Assembly: GCA_037127255.1 (NCBI GenBank)
Contig: JBANSL010000020.1
Location: 64,792,598 to 64,856,597 of the forward strand
Reading direction: 5' to 3'
Origin: Persicaria tinctoria
Lineage: Eukaryota > Streptophyta > Magnoliopsida > Caryophyllales > Polygonaceae
Length of the DNA stretch: 64,000 nt
Shown: positions 9,591 to 22,683 of the stretch, piece after piece
Numbering within the stretch: position 1 is the first letter of the stretch
Layout: every line of letters starts with the position of its first letter
Made by a program: the position numbers and the translations under genes
The notes under the pieces: model-generated
The model's database searches: none
The model's input: the letters and a program-made list of their open reading frames with translations, nothing else
Told to the model about the DNA's origin: nothing

Positions 9591-11119
9591 TCAGACATAT
9601 TTTGTTCCTTTTTTATTATTCAGAATTCTTTTTACTAGACTTTTGTTTTGTGTGTGGGCAGAGTTTCCTGTACTGGTTCTATGATCCAAAAGCGGGCAAG
9701 GGGGGTGCTTGCTAATGGTGGTCCTCGGCTCCTTTCGGTTTCCTGGACCCCTGAAGCCTTACAGTAAACAGCCAAAGCACAATTCGTTTGCAGTTGGACG
9801 CCTGTTTGATCACTCTTAATCAACTCCAGTTGCCTATCTAGTAGGGCTTTCCCTGATAATTCAGTTGAACAGATGCAAAATTGGAGACAAAATTCAGGAA
9901 ATTTCACCGACAAAATTCAGGAAATTTCAAAATTTACAGAGTGATGATATCACTATGGATTCTAATGTTGATTGGTCCTCCTGTTCTTACATTTCAGATG
10001 TGCAATAGCAAAAGCTACACACACATTCAAAACAACTTGAATATATTATGCTTCAGTGATAACTAATAAATTCTGCTGGCCCGATTTGTCCACGCACTCA
10101 ACCAAGTCGCCTTCACACAGTAGATGAAAGGCTTCATTGATGTTACCAAGTGTTTATTTAGATGCTCCACCACCTGGATATAGTTAAACAATCGTGAAAA
10201 TTTATTCACCTGGATATAATGAGCAGAAAGGCAACATGGCAAATAATTTAAGATTGGTAGTGCTTCTATAAGATCAAAAAGTCTTCAAATGGTCTAAACT
10301 GATGCAACCTAACTCTCACAAAACAAATTGAATGTTTTTATCCAGCTTTACTAATTTCAGCTAGCACCAAAGCCCTTGGATTGGTTACAAAAAGATAATA
10401 CTCAACCAATAAACAGCTGATCACCAAATTCTAGCTATCCAACAGGTTTCTAGAAGATATCAATGAAATTCAGTGAGGACGGATTTAACAGAAATGGGTA
10501 AGACATTATGAATTTATGATGCATTACAAACTATGTCTTCCAATTTTGCAAATGTAAAATTAGACTATCTTTCATCTCTTCTAAAATGCATCATTCATAA
10601 ATAACTAAGGCTCAAATTTTCAAACACAGTGAACCTTGTAAATCGATCATCAAATTCTCATTCTAAGCCCTTTTCATGATGACATCATTGACAGAGAGAA
10701 CTCCATTTGCTCTTCGAATTTCTTGATGAATCAAACTATAGGATTGAGAGGGGAGAATCAGACGCAATATCAAGGAAATTAGGATTTGAAATATTGGGGG
10801 AAATCAAATTTAAAGCACATGATTTCATGATTTCTTTTTTTCTCCTTATCTTTGCTTCTTGAAGACTCTCTTTCATAATCATGGAAATCCGGCAAAGGAA
10901 GATGATGCATGAACAAACTGTTAATTAATATTTTCAAACAAACAATATCAATTCTTATTTGCAATTATAAAGGCAAGTCTTAAGTTCAAGAAACTAAAAA
11001 CTATAAGAAATGGACTCAAACTTTGCACAGTTACTATTTTCCCTGCATTCATAACAACTGAGAGTAATAGAAATGACACTTTGGAAACAAACATCAACTG
11101 ATTTTAGGTGGAAACATAC
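9591..11119. other. No confidently identifiable gene; exon-like traces on minus strand
   Basis: A minus-strand stretch near 10130-10060 reads NINEAFHLLCEGDLVECVDK and a second at 9913-9640 is open for 92 codons, but neither belongs to a family I recognise and I cannot link them by convincing splice sites. The stretch CAAAATTCAGGAAATTTCA is directly repeated at about 9888-9928. The rest is AT-rich, intron-like sequence. Confidence 0.3.
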
Positions 11120-11257
11120 CGGCAGAACTAATTTATCCAGATTTCTTATGATTTTTTCAACAATTGCCACAAAAATGCAATACAAAAGGAATAGAAAGGA
11201 AGAAGTTGCCCAAACAAAAGATGCAAGCACCACTGCGACCACAAACAGCAGCTCCAT
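11120..11257 (-). CDS. Candidate first exon of a small membrane protein
   Basis: From ATG at 11257 the minus strand reads MELLFVVAVVLASFVWATSS followed by FLFLLYCIFVAIVEKIIRNLDKLVLP, one or two hydrophobic segments and a basic tail, ending exactly (phase 0, 46 codons) at a strong donor CCG|GTATGT. An upstream in-frame ATG at 11284 would add nine residues. Possible continuation after an acceptor near 10930 (TTAACAG) gives only a short tail before a stop. I do not recognise the protein. The region upstream (11258-11490) resembles a 5'UTR. It could be real or a chance hydrophobic frame. Confidence 0.3.
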
Positions 11258-11491
11258 TTTTCCAGGATTCTTATTTGATTTCACAATTACTCACTCACTC
11301 AGTCACTTGCACTTTCACTAAAATTAAACCCTAATTTCAAATCAACATCAAAACCTGAAATTGAGCCCTAATTTCAAATTATAATCCAAGCAATCCTCAC
11401 AAACAGTGTGTAAATTACGCAATTAGACAGAAAAACAGGAGAACTGATTGAAAAAGATTAGAGCTTTACCGGTATAAATGATGGGGAGTAA

Positions 11492-12788
11492 GAGCATCTT
11501 CACCCGTAGGCTAAAATAGCTAAGGGAAATAGCCTACTAAAAGAGAATATTCTATAGAATATTCTCTTTTGGCCTATTAAATGGTTTTGTTGTTCCCACC
11601 GTAAGCTAAATTTGGTAGACAAATTTTCTATAAATACTCATGTAATTTAGAACTTTCACACTCATTTCCGTCACTCGATTCTATCGTTATCCTTTCGATT
11701 TGAATCAACAATGAATTCTTCTCAAATATCATCATCATCTCACTCTTCAAATGAAACTATTGAGATTTCTAATTCAATCTTTGATTCATTTCAACAGGAT
11801 CAAAACGTCTTACATCGTATGCATGCTAATAATACTCATGGCGGAATATATCAACTATTATTTATTTTTTATTATAATTTTGATGAATCTATAATAAAAA
11901 AAATATTAATATCATTTTCTAAAAATATTATTTATGCAATAATAATTCAAATATGTCAAATATTATAGTCATATCGAAGAACTCTTGAATATCTTAACAA
12001 TACTACAAATTTGATTTTTAATTGTAAATCATAACTATATAATATATAGATTTATAATTGTATTATTTATAAATTTACTTCATATTATGGTTTTGATGTG
12101 TTTTGGGATTTTTTATTATTATTTTCAAATATAGTAATTTATGCAACTCGATATTTATTTATGAGATACTCCCTCCGTCCAAAAATACATGGTCTTTTAG
12201 ACCTTTGCACGTTATTTAAGGAAACCTATTTATATTTAAATCTTATTATTACTATAGAGGGGGGGGGGAACTCTTAAATTTTACTACTATTGTACTTTTG
12301 TAGGGGTAATAATTACCCTACAAACCTAAAAGTCCATGTATTTTTGACAAAAGTTTAAGGCCTAAAAGGCCATGTATTTTTGGACGGAGGGAGTATGATT
12401 TTGATGAAGATTAAATAATATAAAATGAATATTTTTTTTCTAAAGATATTAATTATTTATGCAAATATAATCCAAACATATTAAATATTATAGTCATATC
12501 AAAGAAGTCATCAATATCTTTACAAACTATAACTTTTAGTTTTGATAAAAATTATAATTAGATAGTTTATATACAATTAATTGTGTGATTTATAAATTTA
12601 TATTAATAATGAACAATTAAAAATAAAAAAATGGTGGAATTCACATTTGGCCTTCTAAAATTTCAAGCCAAATTTGGCCTTCATTTTAGAAATAGGCCAA
12701 AAACAAAATTGACCAAAATGGGTTTTGGCCTATGATGGAAGAAAAAAAAAGCTAAAACCCATTTTATAGCCTATGGTGAGAGATGCCC
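11492..12788. mobile_element. PIF/Harbinger-like element, defective
   Basis: Ends GAGCATCTTCACCCGTAGGC and the inverse of GGGCATCTCTCACCATAGGC are imperfect inverted repeats, flanked by a 3-bp TAA duplication (11489-11491, 12789-12791). A TWA duplication with GGGCATCTYCA-type ends is characteristic of PIF/Harbinger. Inner repeats of AAAATGGGTTTTGGCC type lie near the right end. An 85-codon frame starts MNSSQISSSSHSSNETIEIS at 11711, but no transposase DDE region is present. A Stowaway MITE (12169-12393) sits inside. Without the Stowaway it is about 1.07 kb. Confidence 0.75.
12169..12393. mobile_element. Stowaway MITE nested in the Harbinger-like element
   Basis: Starts CTCCCTCCGTCCAAAAATAC and ends with the inverted copy ...TTTTTGGACGGAGGGAG, flanked by TA on both sides (12167-12168 and 12394-12395). 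Terminal repeats are near perfect over about 25 bp, so this 225-bp insertion is relatively young. Confidence 0.92.
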
Positions 12789-14333
12789 TAAAGTAGGAGG
12801 CAAGGAGGTGCCAGCGAATCCACCGTCAGCGTAACTTTCGCCTCCTCCTACGTCCTCCTTTTGCTCGCAACCCGCAACGCCGACATCGCCTCCCACGGAC
12901 CTCCGAGCGCGGCGCAGCCCCTCCGGCGACATCAACAGTCTTGTGCCTTCCATTCAAATCTCGTCGGCGTTGATGGCTTCAATTTCGCTCGATCCCCTTC
13001 CTTCTCCCTCCTTTCTCGCTCGCCCTCCTTCAATTTCTCGCGTTGATTCCGCTCTCAATCTCTCTTTCTCGCGTTGATTCCGCTCTCAATCTCTCGCCCT
13101 CCACTCTCAATCTCTCTCTCTCTCTCTCTCTCTATTTTTCTGCCATCGCCATCGATTTGGGGCAAGAGAGGCAAAGGAAACCGGATGCTCCAGGTAAACA
13201 TTACCGCCTGTGGTGCAATTGTTTAGAGGGGAAGGGTTAGCCCTTGCCATTGTTGTGGATAGTGGGTTATGGGCGCAAAGTTTTCCGGGGCAAGGGTCAT
13301 TTGTTATCATTCCCTCTAAAAAATAATAATAATCTAAATATAGATTATTTTTCCACAAAAAATAATATAGATATAAAAAATATATTCGATTGATGATAAA
13401 TAATCTAAATATATTTTATTTAGATTCTCTCAAAATATAAATCAAATCCACATTTATAAGGTAATTTTTTTTCTAATATAGCATTAATTTAATCTCAAGC
13501 AATTTAATAGATAATTGTTTTGAAAAATATTTTAATATTGTTTTTTTTATTAAATATATAGTATATATTTGTTACGTTACTTTACTAAAATAGTTATCCA
13601 CGAATGAGTTGTGACAACATAATAGTTTAATTTTGGTACAAATAATTTTTTCCAAAAAAAATCTAGATACAAATAAAATATCACTTATCAAATACTACAT
13701 ATTTATCTATTACTATGTTTGGTAAGTATGATTATGAAATATTTTTTATTTATTTATTTTCAATTAATTAAAAAATATATATAGATGGATTGTGGCTTAT
13801 ATAACTTTCTATAAATTATTTATGATAACATATTATTTTATTAATTTTTTTCTTAGAATCAACCACAGCGCGCCACAAATAATTTTTCTCCTAGATTCCA
13901 CCATTGTGGACGTTATGCATCGGTTTTAGCATATGTATATAGATATAGATATAGATATATAGATATCTAGCTAGTAAATGAAACTTAACTTACAAAAGAA
14001 AATTAATATAACATGATAAATATATTGGTAAATCATTGAACAATTAAGAAAATTAATATAACATGATATATAAATTGATAAATAGTTGAACAATATTGAC
14101 GCGTAAAATATTACAAACTGTGATAAGGATCTCGATTTGTATAGGTAGTAAATGCATATATTAAAGTTTCAATCCTTGACATGTCATGTTATATATGTAA
14201 AAAATCTCACCAAAATTTGGAATAAGTAGTAATTAGATAGAATTTTTTTCCTTATATAATATTTAGTCTTTTATAAGATATGACGTCTATCCAATTATGA
14301 GTTAATGGTAAAATAAAAGAATTATTTAATCAT
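12789..14333. other. Intergenic; CT microsatellite and AT-rich tract
   Basis: 12789-13250 is C/T-rich, with a tandem 34-bp repeat (GCGTTGATTCCGCTCTCAAT at about 13039 and 13073) and a (TC)n run at about 13107-13134, resembling a plant 5' leader, but I find no downstream gene. 13290-14333 is strongly AT-rich without gene signals; a GATATA run lies at 13940-13970. Confidence 0.4.
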
Positions 14334-14610
14334 TTTTATTTATATAGATTAGAACTATCTAATTATTTTTTTTTATTAGATTTCCTTTTTAACGGGAGAA
14401 AGTTTTGCGAGATGTACTCACGCGCCGCCATGTAGACAGATTCACTCACGCATCGCCACATAGGCAGCAATCATTTTTAATTATATAGATTAGAACTATC
14501 TAATTATTTTTTATTAGATTTCCTTTTTAACGGTAGAAAGCTTTGCGACATGTACTCACGCGCCACCACGTAGGCAGATTCACTCACGCATCGCCACATA
14601 GGCAGCAATG
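14334..14610. repeat. Tandem duplication of about 140 bp
   Basis: Two adjacent copies (about 14334-14471 and 14476-14610) share TATATAGATTAGAACTATCT, CCTTTTTAACGG, TGTACTCACGCGCC and CGCATCGCCACATAGGCAGC with few differences. The pair abuts the Helitron-like terminus at 14631. Confidence 0.85.
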
Positions 14611-14630
14611 CATCGGTTTTAGTATATGTA

Positions 14631-14662
14631 CTAGCGTAGTACCCGTGCGTAACGCACGGGAT
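14631..14662 (-). mobile_element. Helitron-like 3' terminus
   Basis: On the minus strand an 8-bp-stem hairpin CCCGTGCG-TTA-CGCACGGG (14660-14642) is followed seven bases later by CTAG and then T. A terminal hairpin followed by CTRR, inserted next to T, is the plant Helitron 3' end. The matching 5' TC end at higher coordinates could not be located, so the element's length is unknown. Confidence 0.55.
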
Positions 14663-15665
14663 TTGTAAAATATATTATATTTTATAGAAGATATTACCAC
14701 AATTTATTTACATTACATATTAGATATATTATACTATTATAATAATATGAAAATGATAAAGCAAAATAATATAGATTTGGATAAAAAAAAATAATGCCTA
14801 TATTATATCATCAATATATAATATCTGTGGCAAAACGTCAATGGCTCACCTTTCTTGCAAGGTCGGGTTTGAGATTTGAAATGCCCGTGGTAGGATATAT
14901 AAATATGACCCTCTACTATTATTTTTTGTTGTGTTAATGTAGTGGAAGGTAAGACCAAATAATTTGGTAGTTCGACTACACATTACACAAACTCTAGATG
15001 AATGGAGCTTTAAGAACTTTTGGATGGAGAACACATAAAAATGTCGGAGAAGAAATATTCTTGTAATAAACTTAAAAGTAAAAAAATTGGTTCATCTGTC
15101 CCAAAATATAGGCCGTTTTATTTTCTTGATTTTGGTAAATAGAGAACGACCATTCGACCGGATTCTAACCAGGGATCCGGATCCGGCTGGAACCATTCCG
15201 GAATGGTTCATGATTCTCACCCCCGCGCTATTGCATCATCATCGTATCAGGACCAGAACAGAACTAGACAACATAACTTTTCAAACACACAAAATTGTAT
15301 ATATGATATATTCATATTACAATAGCAATGGTTATCTATCAACTTATTATGGAGCCGTTATCTTTTACCCAAAAAATAAAAAAGAAGAATCGGCACCAAA
15401 ATACATTTTGTTTGTAACCAGGAGCAGGCGGGAGAATCTCTGATACAGTACATAAAAACTGTAAGCTAATGCATTACCCGAAACTGCATGAATCTCAGTT
15501 CAGGTGACAGGTGTGAACCTTTTGTTAACTAATACGCAAACCAATCATATCAAGAAGAGGGTGTATAATTGTTCTCCCACCACTCTTGTGAAAAAAGGCG
15601 AAAGAGAGGACTGGATTTGTAAGGTAAAATCACAAGTCCTTGTCTATTTGGTTTTGTCACACACA
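14663..15665. other. No identifiable gene
   Basis: AT-rich DNA, possibly the body of the Helitron-like element. A 118-codon plus-strand frame at 15087-15443 has no family resemblance and biased composition; I consider it chance. The right end is the 3' flank of the DUF688 gene. Confidence 0.35.
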
Positions 15666-17902
15666 TCACTTCCTTGTAGTTGCACTTGTACGTGACTGAT
15701 GGGGAACTCGAGCTACCAATTCCTGTCAAAGTCGAAAAGGCACATCACATCAACAGCGTTCCAAAGCTCAACACTCGAAAGAGTGAAGATGAATATAAAC
15801 AGGAACACGGATATATTACCTCTGAAAATCGTCCATGATCCCAGCGCAGATGAGAGCTTTTCACAATAGTCTCCCACTTGGTGCTGCCATTGTTGGGTGC
15901 TTGAGCAGCAGCAGCAGCTTGATGTCTTGGTTGGAACTTATTACCAGCTGATGACTGAGAAACTGAGTTCCTTGGTGAAACTGCATTCAAGCTCCGCGAC
16001 AGCCAAGATTCAGAAGGGGACTTCGGCAATGGTGGGGGAAGCGGCGAGTGAGCTGGATCCTCTGTTCTTAGGACTAGTTCCCTGCTCGAATTCACCTGGC
16101 CATTCCCAACAACATTGGAGGATCGAAAAGATTGATTCATCTTGGAAAGGATAAGATCTGTTTGACACTCAATGCTTGATCTTTGTGCAATTATGTCACC
16201 GGTTCCACCTGCAGGTTTACTCATGCCCCTTGCCTTCATGATATCCATCCGTCCTGAAGATTGGCGAGCTCTTACGATATTTACAGAATCTACATACAGT
16301 GTTTTCTCGGCAACCGGACTTCCTGGGCAAGATCCCTGCAATTTCCTTTGATGGAATGACAATGGTCCCGATATATTTGAAGCTCTGTCCTTTGTCTTGG
16401 ACTTGTACTCATCAGGCTGGTCAACCCTTTTTGGAACAATGAGGTGACCAGCCCCACTGTGAAAGGGCGAATAAGGCGATTCATTTCTACAAGGAGATAC
16501 ACTGCTTCTCTTGTAATTCCTGTAGGGAGACAAGGCGTTTCTAGCCTGCAGGTTCCCGTTTCTAGTGGGTAATTCACCAGAGTAAAACATTGGCCTGGAT
16601 TTGGCATTTGGCTTACTTTCTATACGATTCAGCTCACAGCTCTTGGTCACATGGTCCACTTTATGCTTGTGGTGGATAGATGGAGCCTGCTGAAAAATAA
16701 CCCAAGTTGTGGTCAATTGGCATGGTTTTCCATTGGCTAAAACAAAATGATTAACTAGAAGACCACCAACTACTGTAGTATTTATTTACCTTGGAGTTTG
16801 TCCTGCTAGGAGATTTGTAAGATGCATTTCTCACCAACCTGCCAACCTTGGTAGCGGAGGCCAAGGCACTCTTGGTCTTGACTTTCATAGAAGGTACTGG
16901 ATTCAAGAAGCGCAAAGCACTCTTAGAGCAAAACCAAGGAAAGAAGCCACATGATTTTACAGAAATGTTCCTTGGGTCATCGTATCCTTCTCCATCTTCA
17001 CTCTGTGCAGACCCAATATCTTGACCTGTGTATAGGGTAATAGCCATATTCTTCTCGGGCACCAGATGAGAAGGGCCTTTGACAATTTTAGGGACAATCA
17101 CTTTAGAAAGATGAGGGGGTTCAACTGCAACAATCTGCCTCTTTGAAGCATACTGTGGTGACTCTAAGGTCATTGCCTTCGCTGCTGGTAAGAAGCGGTT
17201 CATCATAAAATCACGATTCCCTACATCAGTGGAGGAATTTGAAGGCGGCTTAGTGATGGGAAACTCAGAAGCACTCAAGCCACTAGTGCTGCAGTTCATT
17301 GAATATGATTCTAGAGCGTCAAGGGCATCAGAGAAAGGCACATCATCCGCGTCCGAACCAGAATTGCTAGCCTTGTGATTGACAGCTACGTTCAACTGTG
17401 GTGACTTTACCAAGTCATGTACTGGAAATGAAGATGGTCTATTCTGAGCTCGGAGCAGAGGAAGCTCCCCGGATAAAAATTTAGTGGGTAGCCTAATCAG
17501 ATTTAGTTCTCCAGATAATTTGTTGTGGGATCTCAGAAAACTCAGTTCTCCTGATTTAACACCTGAGACCCTTGGAAGTGCATCTAAAGGAGCCCTCCCA
17601 GGGGGGAGCCTTGGTGTATTTGTAGGCTCTTCCGGAAAGTGGATTCGGGAAGTAGCACCTCCTTTTGCTCTACCAGGAATTTGCTCCCATACAAAAGGGA
17701 TAGCACCGGGTTTTACAACCTCTCCCTGCTTCACATCGGACTTGTTGGCAGGAAATGAGTTTGTGCAGGCAGGAAGTGATTCCTTTTTTATTTCTTCGAC
17801 AGAAGATCGGAGTGGTGATGAATACCGCCTTGCTGACAAGAGAGGTGCACTGAGATTCAGCTGTTTTTTCCCCATGTCTATCCTGCCAAGTGAGTTCATC
17901 AC
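15666..17902 (-). CDS. DUF688 family protein, three coding exons
   Basis: Coding exons on the minus strand: 17902-16790 (371 codons), 16689-15820 (290) and 15722-15666 (18 plus stop), all phase 0 with GT-AG borders (AAG|GTAAAT, TTTCAG|CAG, GAG|GTAATA, GACAG|GAA), giving 679 residues. The N-terminal part has KPGAIPFVWEQIPGRAK (about 64-80), the signature of the plant-specific DUF688 family, whose biochemical role is unknown. Four SGEL motifs (KSGELSFLR, LSGELNLIR, LSGELPLLR, YSGELPTR) recur. The C-terminal region has PLPPPLPKSPSESWLSRSL and KWETIVKSS, also family-typical. A 5'UTR intron runs from 18622 to 17987 (AAG|GTATGT ... TTTCAG). A GT or AG missing at a border would overturn the model; none is. 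The second Met is an equally plausible start. No disabling mutation seen. Confidence 0.85.
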
Positions 17903-18960
17903 TTGCTCTTATATCAGTTGATGGATTTACTGTGGCCAATGTTAAGGATTGTCCAACTTATTATACTGGGAAACTCAGCCAGTAACCTGAAACACAATAG
18001 CACATAAACAGTTATCAAAACAACCAAGTTGTTCGAGTTTCAAAGCACCCTTCAATCCCTAAATGCAGAAACGAATTTCAACCAAGAATTAGAACAGCAA
18101 ATTAAAGTAATCTACTTTATTTTTCTGGTGTGATATTTGGCATCGTCAAGATTTTCAAACTGGTCATGGACGAATGAAAGAAACAGGTTTACATTTTACA
18201 ATCGAGCTGGTCACTGACCCTAGAGCCAAGCTACTTAGCTAAGTAGTATTATTAAGCTCAAAATAATAAAGAAAATCCGGATGGAAAAGATCTAGGTGTG
18301 TTTTGGAAACGTCTGAAAGGATGGAATTTGGAGTGGGAGTTGCAGGAGAAGCCGAACTCTATTTTTTTATCCCCGAAAAGAAACAACAAAACATATTCAA
18401 TTTCAATTAGATATACAAGAAAAGGACCAAAGAAGAGGCTAATTGGATAAAGCAACACATATGCAAACAACCAATCTGAATTATCGTAGCGAAAAAAAAC
18501 CCTAGATAGGATCGATCGATCCAGCGGAATTGAAAACGCACACGCAAATGTAGTGAGAATGGAAACAAAATTGGGGAAATGATCCACTGAAAATCACACA
18601 AAGAATTGGGAATCATACATACCTTGGGGAGAGAAACCAAAAACTAGGAGGCCCAGAGGGAGATAATGTAGTGAGTAGCAAGTGAAAATGCGAGACCACA
18701 CAAACCTCTCAACAAGGTGAATTAATTTCGACTACTCACAATCACAAGAGAAGATGGAAGCAGGTGTGCTAATTATGTAGCGCTTTCAACTACAGAACTG
18801 AAATAAAACTCACGAAAGCAATTGCTAAAAACACGGAACATGAAGAAGAAGATGAAGAAATGAGAGAGGGCAGAAAAAAAAGGGGAAAAGGAGCGAGTGG
18901 GCCACCCGAGCTTCTGCCTCAGCCTCAGCCCCAGCCTCAGTGAATGACGCCGATAATGAT
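17903..18960 (-). promoter_or_regulatory. 5'UTR, leader intron and promoter side of the DUF688 gene
   Basis: On the minus strand a leader exon ends at 18623 before the donor GTATGT, and a second leader exon runs 17986-17903 into the ATG. The first leader exon probably starts near 18900, where A/G-rich sequence changes to a CCTCAGCC repeat (about 18915-18940). No certain TATA box was identified, so the transcription start is an estimate. Confidence 0.5.
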
Positions 18961-19445
18961 GCCGATTGTCTCGCCCTTTAGTGTTTTAGGGACTTAAATG
19001 TATACTCCGTATAATATATAATGGGGATAATAGATACACCGGCACTGAGTGCGCAACTTAGTGGGTATATATAAGCTCTAAGAACACTTGTATATATGCC
19101 TATATGGTATGATATATTTTATATTTTACATGGACTATATTTGTCAAGATAATTTATAAATAAAAAAGATTTTCATTAAATGGTGACAAACCTGTTGAGG
19201 ATAAAAGAAAATGACCATAAATGAGTAAAACAAAATTATCTCCATAAAGTAAAGGAGAAAATCAGCACCTTCCATTGATGGTTTCAATTTCTTATTTCAA
19301 CAATATTTTGTTATGATAACGTCAAAACATATTAATTCCTTTTCTCTAAGTATGATGCAATAATAATTGGTTTAACTTGTCGAATATTTTTGATGAACTC
19401 GTTTATGTTTTTTAAAGTCACGGTCAACTTTGTAAATATTTTCTA
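18961..19445. other. Intergenic, nothing identified
   Basis: AT-rich sequence between the DUF688 promoter and the nested transposon cluster. I see no gene or element ends. Confidence 0.4.
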
Positions 19446-21059
19446 GTGCTTGTTTGGTTTAATTAAAAAAAAACTCGGGAAGTAGATTTTAATATACGTA
19501 TTTGGATTATAATTTTATTTTTAAAAAACTTAGGAAGTAGAATTTCTAGAAATTCCAATTCCACAAAAATGGGGAAAATTGAATGTAAGGGGTGGATAAG
19601 GTTTTTTTTTTTTTAAATTTTAACCGAAAAAAATTTGGCTGAAAGGAACGAACCAATCTAGTCAAGGGCATCCTATCGGATGAGTTCTGCCAGCGCAGAA
19701 TTTGCAAGGACAAACGAGTTGTAAAAGTCAATGTCGATATGAGAAAGACAGTAAGTGACTCGGTTAGCTTCCATGTAAACATGACAAATCTGGAAAGAGG
19801 TGAAACAATGCAGAGACAGTAAAATGTCTGAGATAAGCATTTCTACATCCCATGGACAAGACCAGATACCTTTGAGACAATTTATAATGGTAAGGTTATC
19901 TCGTTCTATATGAAGATTCTCAATATTGAGTTCAGATGCTGATTGAATTCCTTTCCAGATAGCAAAACCTTCTGATCCAATAACTAAATCAAATGGAGAA
20001 AGCCCCGCCCCAGAGGTAATAGGGTAGCCCTCGTGGTTACGGACTGTGAACCCATAGCTACCTTTATTAGAAGTGGAGAGAGCTCCATCAAAGTTTAATT
20101 TGTGGCAGTTAATCGGAGGTTTATGCCATTTAACCTTCTTTCGTGGTTTTTGTGAGGTAAGGTTACCAGTAGATGGAGAAGGGTCATTATAATTCAATTT
20201 AGCTTTATTCCAGTTGTAAATTTGTTCTTTTGCGAATCCAGCAATCGTTCGCGGGTCTGGTCGAATGTTGTCGAATAGAGCTTTGTTCCTAAAAAATCAA
20301 ATCCTCCACCATGCAGAAGCAAGCCTGGCAAAATTAGGTTTACCAATGTTTTCTTTGATTGCGTTCAATATTTCCCCAAATTCAAGGGTAGCTAAGTTGT
20401 TGGATTGGATGGTGGCTAACCATTTTGGATCAATAAGTTGTATTGTGGAGTGTGAGATCGGACATTCAAGTAATAGGTGAAGATCCTCGTAATTATTGTC
20501 ACAGAGGGGGCAGTCGGTGGGGTTACCTACCCCTCGGCTTGCAAGTTTAACTGAGGTAGGGATACAATTCTTTGTTATGCGCCATATAAATTCTTTAATC
20601 TTTAGTAGTGTTTCGAGTTCCCAGGTCCAAGACATATCTGATTTAGTATGTTGTTTTGCATTGTAAAGCACGTCCACGACCGATTTAGTGGAAAACCAAC
20701 CATTCTTACTCCATTTCCAGTAAAGCCTGTCTTGAATAATGTTTTTTGGGATTGGAATTTGTGTGATGCCCTTGATGATGTTTTGATCAAGTTGCTTGTT
20801 GGTTTGGGTGTACAATTTTTTGATGTTCCATGTTTTGTCACTGTTGATGAAGTTGCTAATTGTCATGGTATGATCAATTGTAGATGGGTCACGGGCAAGC
20901 GAAGAAAGCGGCTTAGAGCCAAACCAGTGATCCATTTAGAAATTAATAGAATCATCATTGGCAATGGAGCAACGAAGCCCTTGCTTAAAGGTTGGTAAGA
21001 GCTTAGTTAACATAGTCCATTGCCAAGAAGTGATTCCTTTTTGTTTATATGTTAATATG

Positions 21060-22225
21060 TGAAGAATTGAGTACTTAAAGTAATTAACAGTAATAAACAA
21101 ATACTCTAGAGGGGGGGTTGAATAGAGTATGAACGATTTTCGCAAAGTCCTAAAGAGCAAGCAACTTCAAGGGCTGGATATCGAGTTTCAAGACCTTGAA
21201 CTCGATCTCAAGATCTTGAACCAAACTTTTTGTGCCTTGCTAATTCTGCAATGTAATAAGACATTAGAAAAATGACAGAGAAATAAATAACACATGACTT
21301 GTTAACGAGGTTCGGCTCTTAACGAGCATACATCCCCGCCTAGGGTTATCCAACCCGTAGGATTCAACAACTTTTATTCCTCTTTCCTTATGAGTCCTAG
21401 ATACAACCTAGAAGAACTTCCTCTCTTCTATAACCTGAAGCCTACCTCGCTTCTATCTAGTCAACCCAAGATACAGAGAAATAAAAGTCCCCTTTGTCAC
21501 ACCGAGGTGTGATACGTTTGAGTATATGATACTCTTAGTATAACAGGGATTGATTTATACTATGAAGCTCAAGACTTCCTAACTCTCAATATAATAAATC
21601 GAATACAGAATAGAGAGAAAGAAAGCAAGTAAAATTAGGAGTGGCGTCGAAGGACTTGAGAGCTCTTGATGCACAGAGAAGGCTTGGTGAAAGGTGTATT
21701 TTTATCGTTCTTCTCCTTCTCTCTTTATAGCCGAGAGCCCTTGGTGTTTGCTGATTTTTATCCCCATAAATCTCGATCAGTTTTACCAACAATTTGAACG
21801 TTGAAACGCTGGGGATACTCGAGATTACTGCTGCCGAAATCTTCTGGCCGTTCCAGTTTGAATTGCTGCTGCTAAGATCTTCTGGCCGAGATCTTTATGG
21901 TTGCCGAGATCTTTAAGGTTGCCAAGATCTCCTTATCTCTATCTTCAATTTAAATTAATCATGTAACAACTTAATTCTAGAATAACACAAATGTTTATCC
22001 AAAAAATATCTTTAACCGAAAATCTTATATCCAATACATAATCTGAGATAGAATAAAAACATTTTAGGTTAATCTATATAAGTCCGAAAATATATAATCT
22101 GCAAGACAATAATATATCCAATATGTATAAACTATAATACCTTATACTTTTGTCTTTTTATCAATCCTGCACAAATTAGTACTATAGCAAATGTATTTCA
22201 TCAAGGGAAAGTAAGGGAGCTATCA
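21060..22225 (+). mobile_element. Solo LTR inside the LINE
   Basis: Starts TGAAGAATTGAG, ends GGGAGCTATCA, flanked by a perfect 5-bp duplication ATATG (21055-21059 and 22226-22230). TG...CA ends with a 5-bp duplication and no internal gag/pol identify a solo LTR formed by LTR-LTR recombination. The interior has the TTAACGAGGTTCGGCTCTTA phrase that is common in plant Copia-type LTRs. Removing it restores the LINE reading frame across the junction (KG-stop-HILTYKQKG), which supports the exact boundaries. Confidence 0.85.
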
Positions 22226-22683
22226 ATATGTGTTAGCCTTTTAGGTATTTTTGCGCTATGATCGTAACCCAAGGGTTTGTTGGTTCGACTAAAATTTTCC
22301 AAAGGAGTTTAAGTTGGAGTGCAGTATTCATATCTTCAGAGCTCCGTAGACCGAGGCCCCAATTTTGTCTAGTTTTGCATATTTCAAACCAGTTAATTAG
22401 GGGTTTCTGTCTAGGGTCCTTGTTCCAGATGAAGTTTCTGTTGATTCGATCGAGTTCTGTGTGTATAGATTTTGGAAGCATAAAGCATTGCATTAGATGA
22501 AGAGGTTTAACAACTAGATTGGATTTAATAAGAGTACAACGTCCAATTTTGGAAAGGTTGTTGGCTTTCCATCTATTTAGTTGATCTTTTGTTGAATCCA
22601 TTATACCACTAAAAGTGGACTTAGAAACTTTACCAGTGATGAGAGGGCAACCTAAGTAAATTCCTAGGCTAGTGGTGTTGGAT

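Noticed and set aside
15087..15443. 118-codon plus-strand frame
   Set aside because: AT-rich composition, no recognisable domain, begins in transposon-like sequence.
17484..17921. 145-codon plus-strand frame opposite the DUF688 exon
   Set aside because: A shadow of the coding exon on the other strand.
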